From assembly GCF_001586785.1 (NCBI RefSeq), contig NZ_LUFH02000002.1, positions 57,572-121,571 of the forward strand: a stretch of DNA of 64,000 nt, read 5' to 3'. The notes below the pieces were generated by a model that was given only the letters and a program-made list of their open reading frames with translations, ran no database searches and was not told the DNA's origin. Of this stretch, positions 38,701-47,811 are shown piece by piece. The position numbers were made by a program, and so were the translations under genes. Each line of letters begins with the position of its first letter. Position 1 is the first letter of the stretch. Source of the stretch: Sphaerospermopsis aphanizomenoides BCCUSP55. GTDB lineage: Bacteria; Cyanobacteriota; Cyanobacteriia; Cyanobacteriales; Nostocaceae.

Positions 38701-41700
38701 TGTTAACCCATCCGTCTTGGTAATTGATAGGTCGCTTGCCGATTGATAAATTCCCGCATCTATAGTGGTATTGTTTTCTCCACTGGATAGAGTAACTATT
38801 TGGGATTTACCAGTGGTCAGATCAGCATCCGAGTCTACCGTATCTTGACTATTACCGTTGACATCTTTTTGTGTGAAGTTATAACCAGCAGGTCTGTCAA
38901 AAGTGACTTGATATTGTTGCCCAGGAGTAAGATTGGTGAAGTTATAGTTACCACTAGCATTGGTGGTGGTTGTAATAGTAGTATCGCCAACACCGTTAAT
39001 GATGCCATCCGCTCCTCCACCAGTCAGAGTGACAGTTACACCACCTAATCCTGCCTCACCTGCATCTTGAATACCGTTGAGGTTGCTGTCTAACCAAACT
39101 TTGTCTCCCAAGGAAGCTGTTTTATAGAAGCCAGAATCAACTGTAGTGTCATTTTCTCCAGGAGACAGGTTCACAACATCAGAAACCAGTCCATCGCTAT
39201 CAACGCTATCATCACCACCCACATTGGCTGGACTTACACCGTCAAAGCCTGTAGGTTCAACAAATTGGACTTTGTAGTCTCCTGGTTGCAGATTCGTGAA
39301 GGAGTATTGTCCACTGCCATTTGTGGTAGTGCTGGTAATGAAATTACCATTTGCATCTAACAGGTTAATTGTGGCATTACCTATACCTGTTTCCCCTGCA
39401 TCCTGAATACCATTAGCGTTTTTGTCTTCAAAGACAAAGTTACCTAATCTGGCTAGTTGTACTAAACCTGCATCTAATGTGCCGTTGAATTCTCCACTGG
39501 TCAGGGTGACTGTTTGAGTTTTGCCTGTGCTGTCAGCATCACTATCTAGGGCATCATCCCCACCTTGGTCTGGAGTCGAGAAACTGTAACCTGTAGGTGC
39601 AGTAAATTGAACTTGATAGTCTCCAGGGGTTAAGCCGCTGAAACTGTAACCACCATTCGCATCTGTAGTAGTGCTAGTAATTACACTGCCATCTGCGGGG
39701 TTAATTAACTCTACTGTTACCCCACCTAATCCTGTTTCACCTGCATCTTGAATGCCGTTGTTGTTGGCATCAACAAATACGAAGTCTCCCAAGGAAGCTG
39801 TTTTATAGAAGCCAGAATCAACTGTAGTGTCATTCTCACCTGGAGATAAGGTAACTACGTCGGAAACCAGTCCATCACTATCAATGGCATCATTCGTACC
39901 CACATTGGCTGGACTTACACCGTCAAAGCCTGTGGGTTGCACGAACTGAACTTTGTAGTCTCCTGGTTGCAGGTTGGTGAAGGAGTATTGTCCATTGCCA
40001 TTTGTGGTAGTGCTGGTAATGAAATTACCATTTGCATCTAACAGGTTGACACTAGCACCTGCTATACCTGTTTCGCCCACATCCTGAATACCATTGGCGT
40101 TTTTGTCTTCAAAGACAAAGTTACCTAAGCTGGCTAGTTGTACTAAACCTGCATCTAATGTGCCATTGAATTCTCCAGAAGTCAGGGTGACTGTTTGGGT
40201 AACACCTGTGCTGTCAGCATCACTATCTTTAGCATCATCCTCACCTTGGTCTGGAGTCGAGAAACCGTAACCTGTTGGGGCGCTGAATTTGACTTGATAG
40301 TCCCCTGGGGTTAAGCCGCTGAAACTGTAACCACCATTAGCATCTGTAGTAGTGCTAGTAATTACACTGCCATCTGCGGGGTTAATTAACTCTACTGTTA
40401 CCCCACCTAATCCTGCTTCACCTGCATCTTGAATGCCGTTGTTGTTAGCATCAACAAATACGAAGTCTCCCAAGGAAGCTGTTTTATAGAAGCCAGAATC
40501 AACTGTAGTGTCATTTTCTCCAGGAGACAGGTTCACAAAATCAGAGATGAGTCCATCGCTATCAACTGCATCATCACCACCTTGGTTGGCTGGACTTACA
40601 CCGTCAAAGCCTGTGGGTTGCACGAACTGAACTTTGTAGTCTCCTGGTTGCAGGTTGGTGAATGAATACAGTCCATCAGCATCAGTAGTAGTTGTCTTAA
40701 TTACAGTGCCAGATGCTTTCAATAGTTGGACTGTGGCATTAGCTATACCTGTTTCACCTTCATCCTGAATCCCGTTAGCGTTTTTGTCTTCAAAGACAAA
40801 GTTACCTAAGCTGGCTAGTTGTACTAAACCTGCATCTAATGTGCCGTTGAATTCTCCACTGGTCAGAGTGACTGTTTGGGTAACACCTGTGCTGGGGTTA
40901 GCATCGCTATCTTTAGCATCATCTGCACCTTGGTTTGATGCAGTGAAACTGTAACCTGTTGGGGCAGTAAATCTGACTTGATAGTCGCCAGGGGTTAAGC
41001 CACTGAAGTTGTAACCACCATTAGCATCTGTGGTAGTGCTGGCAATTACACTTTCATCTACTGGGTTAATTAACTCTACTGTGACTCCACTAAATCCTGC
41101 TTCACCGGCATTTTGAATACCGTTGTTATTGGTATCTTTGAATACAAAATCTCCCAAGGAAGCTGTTTTATAGAAGCCAGAATCAATTGTGGTGTTATTT
41201 TCACCTGGAGATAAGGTAACTACGTCTGAGACTAGTCCATCGCTATCAAGACTATCATCCCCACCTTGGTTGGCAAGACTTACGCCGTTAAAGCCTGTAG
41301 GTTGCACGAACTGGACTTTGTAGTCTCCTGGTTGCAGGTTGTTGAAGGAGTATTGTCCACTGCCATTTGTGGTAGTGCTGGTAATGAAATTACCATTTGC
41401 ATCTAACAGGTTAACTGTGGCATTAGCTATACCTGTTTCGCCTGCATCCTGAATACCATTGGCGTTCTTGTCTTCAAAGACAAAGTTACCTAAGCTTGCC
41501 AGTGGTACTAAACCTGCATCTAATGTGCTGTTGAATTCTCCACTGGTCAGAGTGACTGTTTGGGTTAAGCCTGTGGTTATATTGGCATCGCTATCTTTAG
41601 CATCATCTCCACCTTGGTTAGCGGTAGAGAAACTGTAACCTGTTGGGGCAGTAAATCTGACTTGATAGTCACCAGGAGTTAAGCCACTGAAGTTGTAACC

Positions 41701-44700
41701 ACCATTAGCATCTGTGGTAATGCTAGTAATTACACTGCCATCTGCGGGGTTAATTAACTCTACTTTTACACCACTTAATCCTGCTTCACCTGCATCTTGA
41801 ATGCCGTTGTTGTTAGCATCAACAAATACGAAGTCTCCTAATGCAGCTGTATTGTAGAAGCCTGCATCAACTGTGGTGTCATTCTCTCCAGGAGACAGGT
41901 TAATAACTCCAGTCGTTAAGTTCACATCAGCATCGCTATCAACAGCATCATTACTGCCAGCATTAGTAGGACTTACGGAGTTAAAGTCGTTAGGTTGGAC
42001 AAACTGAACCTTATAGTCTCCTGGTAGCAGGTTGTTAAAGGAGTACAGTCCATTGCTATCTGTGGTTGTGGTAGCAATGATGTTACCGTTTGTATCCAAC
42101 AGTCTGACTGTGGCATTGGCGATTCCTGCTTCCCCTGCATCTTGAATACCGTTGGCGTTTCTGTCTTCAAAGACAAAATCACCTAAAGAAGCTAGGGCTA
42201 CTAATCCTGCATCTAATGTGCTGTTTAATTCTCCACTTGTCAGGGTGACTGTTTGTGTTAAGCCTGTAGCGTTGGCATCAGAGTCTTTGCTGTCATCTCC
42301 ACCTGCATCTGCTGTGGTGAAGACATATCCTGTAGGTGCGGTAAATTGAACTTGGTAGTCTCCAGGAATCAGGTTCTCAAACAGATAACCACCACTAGTA
42401 TTGGTTGTGGTTGTGGCCACTGTTACGCCATTTTTCACCAGTTCAACTGTGACACCTGCTAATGCTGTATCACCTGCATCTTGGATGCCGTTGGTGTTGT
42501 TGTCTGCAAATACGTAATCTCCTAGGGATGCCAAGTTGTAGAAACCTGCATCTAAGGTGGGATTATTTTCTCCTGGTGCTAAGGTGACAACTCCTGTTAA
42601 TGTGCCGTCGCTATCAATGGCATCATTTCCACCTGCATCTACTGGGCTGGTTTGGGTATAACCAGCAGGTGTGACAAATTGGACTTGATATCCTGTTCCG
42701 GGGATGAGATTGGTGAAGCTGTACTTCCCATCTGCATCTGTGGTTGTGCTGGCAATCTCTATGCCATCTTTCAGTAATTTGACTGTCGCATTGGCAATTC
42801 CTGATTCATTGGCATCTTGAATACCGTCTGCATCTATGTCATGCCATACAAAGTCGCCTAATGATGCTAATGCTATTAATCCTGCATCTAATGTGCTGTT
42901 TAATTCTCCACTTGTCAGGGTGACTGTTTGGGTTAAACCTGTGCTGGGATTTGCATCTGAATCTGCTGCATCGTTTCCACCTTGGTCAGGAGTGCTGAAG
43001 GCATAACCTGTAGGTGCAGTAAATTTAACTTGATAGTCTCCAGGAATCAGGTTTTCAAACAGATAACCACCACTGGCATTGGTTGTGGTTGTGGCCACTG
43101 TTACGCCATTTTTCACCAGTTCGACTGTCACACCTGCTAATGCTGTATCACCTGCATCTTGGATGCCGTTGGTGTTGTTGTCTGCAAATACGTAATCTCC
43201 TAGGGATGCCAAGTTGTAGAAACCTGCATCTAAGGTGGGATTATTTTCTCCTGGTGCTAAGGTGACAACTCCTGTTAATGTGCCGTCGCTATCAATGGCA
43301 TCATTTCCACCTGCATCTACTGGACTGGTTTGGGTATAACCAGCAGGTGTGACAAATTGGACTTGATATCCTGTTCCTGGTACTAGGTTATTGAAGCTGT
43401 ATTTACCTTGACTATCTGTTGTTGCTGTGGCAATCTCTACACCATTCTTCAGTAATTTGACTGTCGCATTGGCAATTCCTGCTTCCCCTGCATCTTGAAC
43501 ACCGTCTGCATCTACGTCATGCCATACGAAGTCGCCTAATGATGCTAATGCTACTAGCCCTGCATCTAATGTGCCGTTAAATTGACCACTGGTTAAAGTT
43601 ACGGTTTGGGTGATACCTGTGGTCGCGTTGGCATCCGAGTCTTTGCTGTCATCTCCACCTGCATCTGCTGTGGTGAAGGCATAACCTGTAGGTGCAGTAA
43701 ATTTAACTTGGTAGTCTCCAGGAATCAGGTTTGCAAACAGATAACCACCATTAGCATTGGTTGTGGTTGTGGCCACTGTTACGCCATTTTTCACCAGTTC
43801 AACTGTGACACCTGCTAATGCTGTATCGCCTGCATCTTGGATGCCGTTGTTGTTGTTGTCGGCAAATACGTAATCTCCTAATGAGGCGTATTTATAAAAT
43901 CCAGCATCAAGGGTCTTGTTAACTTGTCCACCAACTAAGGTAATAGGAGTAGAGGTAAAATTATTACTGGGGTTGGCGTTAGAATCAAGGTTTATGTTGC
44001 CACCTTGGAGGTAAGGACTGACTGTATTAAAGCCTGTTGGCAAGCTAAATCTTACCTGATAAGTGCTAGGAAGCAGAGGTCCAAATTGATACCAACCTTT
44101 CTCTACTCCTGCGGTGTTGGGGTTGTCTCCACTAATGGTAGTGCCAAGAACATTTCCGCTGCCATCGAGCAATGTTACCGTTGCACCATCTATTCCAGAT
44201 TCGTTAGCTTCCTGAATCCCATTAGCGTTCAGGTCTTCCCAAACAAAATCTCCGATACCTGCGGTCTTTACTTCCATTAAGATGGGCTGTTGTCCAGCAC
44301 CTTTGACTATGACTCCAACTTCTTGTCCTGCCACTGGTACAAAGTTAGTGCCATTAGTTACTGATAAACTCACGAGCGCATCTGCTCTCTGCTGACTGTA
44401 GACTTCCAAGGAGCCATAGTCTATGCTATTTAATACAGATGTTTCTCCCAGCAGCTGCCATATTGCTAACTGCACATCACCCCAAGTATAGTCAGTGCCA
44501 TTGTAGCGGTATTTACCGTTGACTACATTTGCGGCTTCAGTTACATTGTTTATCAGCCAGTTGATTTGCTGAAGTTTATCCAGGTAGGGATCTGCAACAG
44601 GGGTGATTGTCTGTACACCTGTATAAAGGATACCAGTGGGGATAGTGCCGTAGCTGGAATATACACTGGCGTTATTAAAAGTACCTTGGGAAATGTCTTG

Positions 44701-44880
44701 AGTAGAATTAATACACCAAGCGTCATAAGTTCCATTCAGCAAGCCGCCATTAGTGATGGTGACATTTATATAACTTGGTGAAAGCGATACGGTGGTTGTT
44801 GATGTATCCCATGAGGTGATTATTTCAGTACCTGTAGGTGGTAATGTTGAATTAAAGATTGAGAGATCGTTATTTGCCAT
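35758..44880 (-). CDS. Giant SdrD-B repeat surface protein with thioester-like N-domain
   Basis: 3040 residues, probably extracellular. The N-terminal 205 residues contain YDAWCINST (Cys56) and WGDVQLAIW (Gln137), the arrangement of Cys-Gln thioester (TQXA/TED) adhesin domains. Then come 17 SdrD B-type repeats of about 107 residues, each opening LGDFVFxDxNxNGIQDAGE with a Ca2+-binding-like acidic loop. Repeats 2-15 alternate between two subtypes, giving seven dimeric units; repeat 17 lies between two DUF11 blocks (about 2052-2362 and 2487-2796). Each block is split by an inserted roughly 150-residue domain. The last 240 residues start GVRTPGFWSNCDW and include the EF-hand-like DYNRNGKTDTGEN. 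There is no signal peptide or sortase motif, so export is unexplained. A role in adhesion or sheath is inference. Confidence 0.88.
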   Translation of the reverse strand: MANNDLSIFNSTLPPTGTEIITSWDTSTTTVSLSPSYINVTITNGGLLNGTYDAWCINSTQDISQGTFNNASVYSSYGTIPTGILYTGVQTITPVADPYLDKLQQINWLINNVTEAANVVNGKYRYNGTDYTWGDVQLAIWQLLGETSVLNSIDYGSLEVYSQQRADALVSLSVTNGTNFVPVAGQEVGVIVKGAGQQPILMEVKTAGIGDFVWEDLNANGIQEANESGIDGATVTLLDGSGNVLGTTISGDNPNTAGVEKGWYQFGPLLPSTYQVRFSLPTGFNTVSPYLQGGNINLDSNANPSNNFTSTPITLVGGQVNKTLDAGFYKYASLGDYVFADNNNNGIQDAGDTALAGVTVELVKNGVTVATTTTNANGGYLFANLIPGDYQVKFTAPTGYAFTTADAGGDDSKDSDANATTGITQTVTLTSGQFNGTLDAGLVALASLGDFVWHDVDADGVQDAGEAGIANATVKLLKNGVEIATATTDSQGKYSFNNLVPGTGYQVQFVTPAGYTQTSPVDAGGNDAIDSDGTLTGVVTLAPGENNPTLDAGFYNLASLGDYVFADNNTNGIQDAGDTALAGVTVELVKNGVTVATTTTNASGGYLFENLIPGDYQVKFTAPTGYAFSTPDQGGNDAADSDANPSTGLTQTVTLTSGELNSTLDAGLIALASLGDFVWHDIDADGIQDANESGIANATVKLLKDGIEIASTTTDADGKYSFTNLIPGTGYQVQFVTPAGYTQTSPVDAGGNDAIDSDGTLTGVVTLAPGENNPTLDAGFYNLASLGDYVFADNNTNGIQDAGDTALAGVTVELVKNGVTVATTTTNTSGGYLFENLIPGDYQVQFTAPTGYVFTTADAGGDDSKDSDANATGLTQTVTLTSGELNSTLDAGLVALASLGDFVFEDRNANGIQDAGEAGIANATVRLLDTNGNIIATTTTDSNGLYSFNNLLPGDYKVQFVQPNDFNSVSPTNAGSNDAVDSDADVNLTTGVINLSPGENDTTVDAGFYNTAALGDFVFVDANNNGIQDAGEAGLSGVKVELINPADGSVITSITTDANGGYNFSGLTPGDYQVRFTAPTGYSFSTANQGGDDAKDSDANITTGLTQTVTLTSGEFNSTLDAGLVPLASLGNFVFEDKNANGIQDAGETGIANATVNLLDANGNFITSTTTNGSGQYSFNNLQPGDYKVQFVQPTGFNGVSLANQGGDDSLDSDGLVSDVVTLSPGENNTTIDSGFYKTASLGDFVFKDTNNNGIQNAGEAGFSGVTVELINPVDESVIASTTTDANGGYNFSGLTPGDYQVRFTAPTGYSFTASNQGADDAKDSDANPSTGVTQTVTLTSGEFNGTLDAGLVQLASLGNFVFEDKNANGIQDEGETGIANATVQLLKASGTVIKTTTTDADGLYSFTNLQPGDYKVQFVQPTGFDGVSPANQGGDDAVDSDGLISDFVNLSPGENDTTVDSGFYKTASLGDFVFVDANNNGIQDAGEAGLGGVTVELINPADGSVITSTTTDANGGYSFSGLTPGDYQVKFSAPTGYGFSTPDQGEDDAKDSDADSTGVTQTVTLTSGEFNGTLDAGLVQLASLGNFVFEDKNANGIQDVGETGIAGASVNLLDANGNFITSTTTNGNGQYSFTNLQPGDYKVQFVQPTGFDGVSPANVGTNDAIDSDGLVSDVVTLSPGENDTTVDSGFYKTASLGDFVFVDANNNGIQDAGETGLGGVTVELINPADGSVITSTTTDANGGYSFSGLTPGDYQVQFTAPTGYSFSTPDQGGDDALDSDADSTGKTQTVTLTSGEFNGTLDAGLVQLARLGNFVFEDKNANGIQDAGETGIGNATINLLDANGNFITSTTTNGSGQYSFTNLQPGDYKVQFVEPTGFDGVSPANVGGDDSVDSDGLVSDVVNLSPGENDTTVDSGFYKTASLGDKVWLDSNLNGIQDAGEAGLGGVTVTLTGGGADGIINGVGDTTITTTTNASGNYNFTNLTPGQQYQVTFDRPAGYNFTQKDVNGNSQDTVDSDADLTTGKSQIVTLSSGENNTTIDAGIYQSASDLSITKTDGLTTVTPGQQITYTIVATNNGLVTATNALVSDIMPTNLTNVTWTSVASGGATGNDLTGTGNINDTVTLTAGSSITYTVTGTVAPITTTLGSAATFDLSGNNNTVSYGNTNTFTNNGITMTASAFSRVDGTNGAWETASLNRYSGGAGVIDRSEGNGDNNRHTVDNVGGRDNYVLFQFSESVVLDKAYLGYVVGDSDLSVWIGNFSSPLTTLSDSILNSFGFIEVNDTTSGSVRWADVNAGNYAGNTIVIAASTADTTPDDYFKIDTLNVNKIVQSSSSLTNTATITAPTGFTDTNLSNNTATDTDTIGSPTVKIGDRVWYDTNGNGVQDSGELGVSGVTVNLLNQAGTQISTTTTDANGLYQFTANANSTYSVKFVQPTGFNGFTTANIGNDGTDSDVVDAATGKTATFTVGTTDNLTIDAGLIKNIVDLSITKTDGLTTVNPGQQITYTIVATNNGPMTATNALVSDIMPTNLTNVTWTSVASGGATGNDLTGTGNINDTVTLASGSSITYTVKGTVAPITTTLGSAATFDLSGNNNTVSYGNTNTFTNNGITMTASAFSRVDGTNGAWETASLNRYSGGAGVIDRSEGNGDNNRHTVDNVGGRDNYVLFQFSESVVLDKAYLGYVVGDSDLSVWIGNFSSPLTTLSDSILNSFGFTEVNDTTSGSVRWADVNAGNYAGNTIVIAASTADTTPDDYFKIDTLNVNKIVQSTSSLTNTATITAPTGFTDTNLSNNTATDTDTVSATPTLPNAPGVRTPGFWSNCDWQKFWDGIQGNEPSQKTEANFADSDLLFAPYTNSAQPGKVLDPVNGSYDIGLLIGDYNRNGKTDTGENTIFYTLNQARQIVDSSQHPNGDKRFDLGRSLVASWLNYLAGNPIDTANTTDKDARYYISEGINWLQAITPDENADKKGDGAIYQLTGSNVSSPTVDTYWSQGISSASSLPSPYTSNTNVLYSIDSGSVINTNLDNYNNGLGLADNVYYGG
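36491..37420. repeat. Intragenic 0.93 kb duplication, copy A
   Basis: Encodes the DUF11 block with its insert. It is nearly identical to 37793-38722 at a constant offset of 1302 bp; differences are scattered single bases. The copies are separated by one SdrD repeat. Confidence 0.9.
37793..38722. repeat. Intragenic 0.93 kb duplication, copy B
   Basis: Second copy of the DUF11-plus-insert block in the giant surface-protein gene. Its similarity to 36491-37420 at the DNA level indicates recent duplication or gene conversion. Confidence 0.9.
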
Positions 44881-45747
44881 AGTTTTTGATACCTATTTAG
44901 TAATTTCAGCAATGGTTTTGGGTAAGCCAGGAATCGTCAGGCTAATATTTTGATGTACAGTGTGTTTGTATAGTTCATGTTATTTATTTAGATCCTGAGT
45001 AGAAATGTTGGCTTTGGCATCAGTAATAGTTCTGAAAAATGAAGGTTATGAACAAACTTGAATACTGTTTTTTAGAGCAGAAATAAATAAGGCATTTATT
45101 ATGTATTAATAATGAGATTTAATTACTTAAAGCAGAAATTTCTTCAGAATGCAGATTGCAATGCTAAAGGTAATTACATTATTAAATACTTCTCTCTACT
45201 CTCACTATTAACAGTGTTTCTAAGGATTATGTTTGATCCTAATTTGTCCACCGTGAGTTAATATTTCATACTTACTAATAGTATTATTACTGGCATAAAA
45301 ATTACTACTGCTTTTCGTGAAATTTCTGCAAAGATTTATAGAAATTATGTAAAGATTAGCTCTTTTGTAGTTAGTGTAATTCACTAGGAATGATCGGTAC
45401 TTATTAAAAATCCTACTTAGGGTTTAAGTAAGTCGGCACGAAAAAATCAAGCAAGTACAAAAATGTAAAATTTCTAAAAACCTCTTTTCTCCTGCCTTCT
45501 GCCTCCTGCCTCCTGCCTTGCCATAACGACAATTTTTAACGCCTACCTACTTACTGTTCCCGTAGCGTGCCGTTAGGCATAAAAGTTTTTTCGTAACGAC
45601 GAAGATGGAAGAGGTAGGAGGAGGATTTAAAAGTAATTGAGCAGACATGATATTTGGTCTAGTTGGTAATTAGTTTTTTCAATCACCAATTACCAATTAC
45701 CAATTACCAATTACTTTTGTTCCACCCCAGACAGATATTGTAAGTAT
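44881..45747. other. Intergenic region upstream of the giant gene
   Basis: 867 bp, strongly AT-rich on the left half, which probably holds the promoter and a long leader for the giant gene. Towards the right are a CTGCCTC-type tandem repeat near 45490-45520, a GTAGCGTGCCGTTAGGCATAA repeat fragment at 45561-45581 and four ACCAATT heptamers at 45685-45712. No gene is supported. Confidence 0.5.
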
Positions 45748-46644
45748 TTAAGCGGAATCCATGTTACTCATAACTGGTTCTAATCGTTCCACTTCAATTG
45801 GTAAATGCTGATCCATCCAATTAACTAAATCAGTTAGCACTTGATCATAATTAATATCACAATGTAAATCGTGATAGGCTCCCGGATACTCGATGCGTAA
45901 TTTATCTGGGCAATTCACAAGCTGGTAAAAACTTTTACTCCCACTTGGTAACACTACTCTGTCAGCGCCACCATGCAAAATCAACAATGGTATTTTCCAT
46001 TCATGGGCATGGGCATTTATCCATGCTAGTGTAGCAAAGAATTCTGTAGAAAACCGGGCTGTGGCACGGGTATGACGTAAATTATCTTGAGTGTAGGTAG
46101 CTAATATCTTCGGATCTCGTGAACCAGCAGTTGTGTCTAACCCGGTATTTAAGGAAAAACGTGGCCATAAGCGCGAGAGCATTTTTCCTAATAACACACG
46201 AATGGGTGATACTCCTACCTCTCCAATACTCGGTGCAACAGCTATCACTCCTTGCAATGCAGATATATCTTCTGGATAACGCAGAACATATTCTATAACA
46301 ATCATCCCCCCCATGCTATGCCCAAAAAGAAAAATTGGGCATCCTGGCTGTTGCTTCTGAAGCATATCTAAGAAGGCTCGCACATCATCACGAAACTCAG
46401 CCCAAGTGTTAATATAACCTCTTTGACCTGGTGATTGTCCATGACCACGTAAATCTAAGCCATAAATAGCATATTGCTTAGGTAATAAATACTCAATTAC
46501 ATTTGTGTACAGTCCGCTGTGTCCTCCGAGTCCATGTACGAGAGCTAATATTGCTCGTACTTTCCCCTCTGGATTCCAGCTTTGGTAATACAGGTCAAGT
46601 CCCCCAACACCTTTAAATGTGCCTACGCTGTGGTAAATCGTCAT
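45748..46644 (-). CDS. Alpha/beta hydrolase, lysophospholipase/monoacylglycerol lipase type
   Basis: 298 residues of the serine aminopeptidase/lysophospholipase family (Hydrolase_4). It shows the oxyanion segment ALVHGLGGHSGLY near 35, DLRGHGQSPGQRGY near 65, the nucleophile GHSMGG near 110 and the acid and His in GGADRVVLPSGS and AYHDLHCD. It should hydrolyse lysophospholipids or monoglycerides in the cytosol or at the membrane. It is divergent from the PlsC-type gene at 46843, so lipid turnover genes sit side by side. ATG start at 46644. Confidence 0.87.
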   Translation of the reverse strand: MTIYHSVGTFKGVGGLDLYYQSWNPEGKVRAILALVHGLGGHSGLYTNVIEYLLPKQYAIYGLDLRGHGQSPGQRGYINTWAEFRDDVRAFLDMLQKQQPGCPIFLFGHSMGGMIVIEYVLRYPEDISALQGVIAVAPSIGEVGVSPIRVLLGKMLSRLWPRFSLNTGLDTTAGSRDPKILATYTQDNLRHTRATARFSTEFFATLAWINAHAHEWKIPLLILHGGADRVVLPSGSKSFYQLVNCPDKLRIEYPGAYHDLHCDINYDQVLTDLVNWMDQHLPIEVERLEPVMSNMDSA

Positions 46645-46741
46645 GGTTAATTTTTTACGTAATTTCCCAGCAAGCTATTAGCCTATCAACGTACATTGTA
46701 GGGAAAATCGCTTCTAACTGTGGGAGGAATTACAGAAATTT

Positions 46742-46769
46742 AGGTGACAGGTGACAGGTGACAGGTGAC
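46742..46769. repeat. AGGTGAC heptanucleotide tandem repeat
   Basis: Four AGGTGAC units between the divergent hydrolase and acyltransferase genes; the reverse complement of the GTCACCT arrays at 6524 and 52411. Confidence 0.88.
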
Positions 46770-46842
46770 AGTGAAGAGTATAGGGAAGAGGGAAATTAAA
46801 AATTGAAGTTCTAAATTCCTTCTGTTGTTGTTGCAGTACCAA

Positions 46843-47766
46843 ATGGAAAATACTAACGGGTCAGAAAATTTACCACCCTTGACTGAGGCAGCTATTAAGC
46901 GGGTATGGGAAGGTGTAACGGCAGCGAGCGATCGCACTATTCGTCATACTATAGAAACTACTCTCAATCATCTATCTACTATTGATCAGGAACATGAGCA
47001 ACCGCGAGTTCATGCAAATATAAGGCGTTGTGTTTTGCGATCGCTCATTCATTCTTTATTCCATGTCCACGTCGAAAACCTAGAAAAAATACCCCACACA
47101 CCAGCCATTTTAGCTGCTAACCATCTCCACCACATCGACCCATTAGTTTTATTGGCAGAAATACCTACTCAACCATATTATTATATTCTCGGTGATGCCC
47201 GTACTCTCTATAACAAATGGTGGAAACGGCTGATTTTAGGTTTTGCTGGTGGTGTGATTCCGCTCGAAAGAATTTGGGGAGAGGAACAGGCTGTTATTGC
47301 TGCTGCTGAAGCTGGACAAGAAGATTTAAAGGAACTTGCTCAAGTTATTAAAACTACAGTTAACCCTGGTGGAAATATTCAAACAATCCGCAGAATAGAC
47401 CGCATTGTTTCCGCAATTTTAACCCGTGGAGATGGGTTAATAATTTTTCCTGAAGGGAGACTGGGAAGGGGTGAGGGTCATTTGCATTCTCTGAAACGCG
47501 GAACAGTAATTTACGCTTTGCGGGCTGGAGTGCCTATAATACCAATAGCATTAATTGGCACTCATGACCTCTTTTTGAGAAAAGAGTTAACAATTCGGGT
47601 GGGTGAACCTTTATATTTTCCCGCAAATACCAGACCCAAGCGTCAAGAAATAGATGAGGCTTTAGAAATTTTACAGCAAGCGATACAGGCTTTGTTACCT
47701 ACAGATTATCAAGAACCAACGGGAATAAAGTTATTACAGCATTTTCTCAATCGGATGCTGTGGTGA
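46843..47766 (+). CDS. 1-acyl-sn-glycerol-3-phosphate acyltransferase family protein
   Basis: A 307-residue PlsC-like acyltransferase that would add an acyl group to lysophosphatidic acid or another acceptor at the membrane. The HX4D motif appears as NHLHHID near residue 93, followed by the acceptor-binding FPEGRLGRGEG near 208 and VPIIPIALIGTHD near 235. The N-terminal 70 residues are an extra helical region beyond the core. A TTG lies six codons upstream, but the ATG at 46843 is the more natural start. It is longer than the typical 200-250-residue PlsC, so substrate is uncertain. Confidence 0.85.
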   Translation: MENTNGSENLPPLTEAAIKRVWEGVTAASDRTIRHTIETTLNHLSTIDQEHEQPRVHANIRRCVLRSLIHSLFHVHVENLEKIPHTPAILAANHLHHIDPLVLLAEIPTQPYYYILGDARTLYNKWWKRLILGFAGGVIPLERIWGEEQAVIAAAEAGQEDLKELAQVIKTTVNPGGNIQTIRRIDRIVSAILTRGDGLIIFPEGRLGRGEGHLHSLKRGTVIYALRAGVPIIPIALIGTHDLFLRKELTIRVGEPLYFPANTRPKRQEIDEALEILQQAIQALLPTDYQEPTGIKLLQHFLNRMLW

Positions 47767-47811
47767 AATGGGGAATAAACAGGGATGTAGGTGTGTAGGG
47801 AAGGAAAACTT

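Noticed and set aside
36874..38706. Long open frames of up to 181 codons on the plus strand across the giant surface-protein gene
   Set aside because: They are antisense shadows of highly repetitive minus-strand coding DNA; they repeat in both duplicated blocks, have Ser/Thr/Val-rich nonsense composition and no start context.
35758..44880. Functional link between the giant surface protein and the NRPS
   Set aside because: Only neighbourhood and strand support it; a perfect hairpin separates them and neither protein suggests a role for the other.
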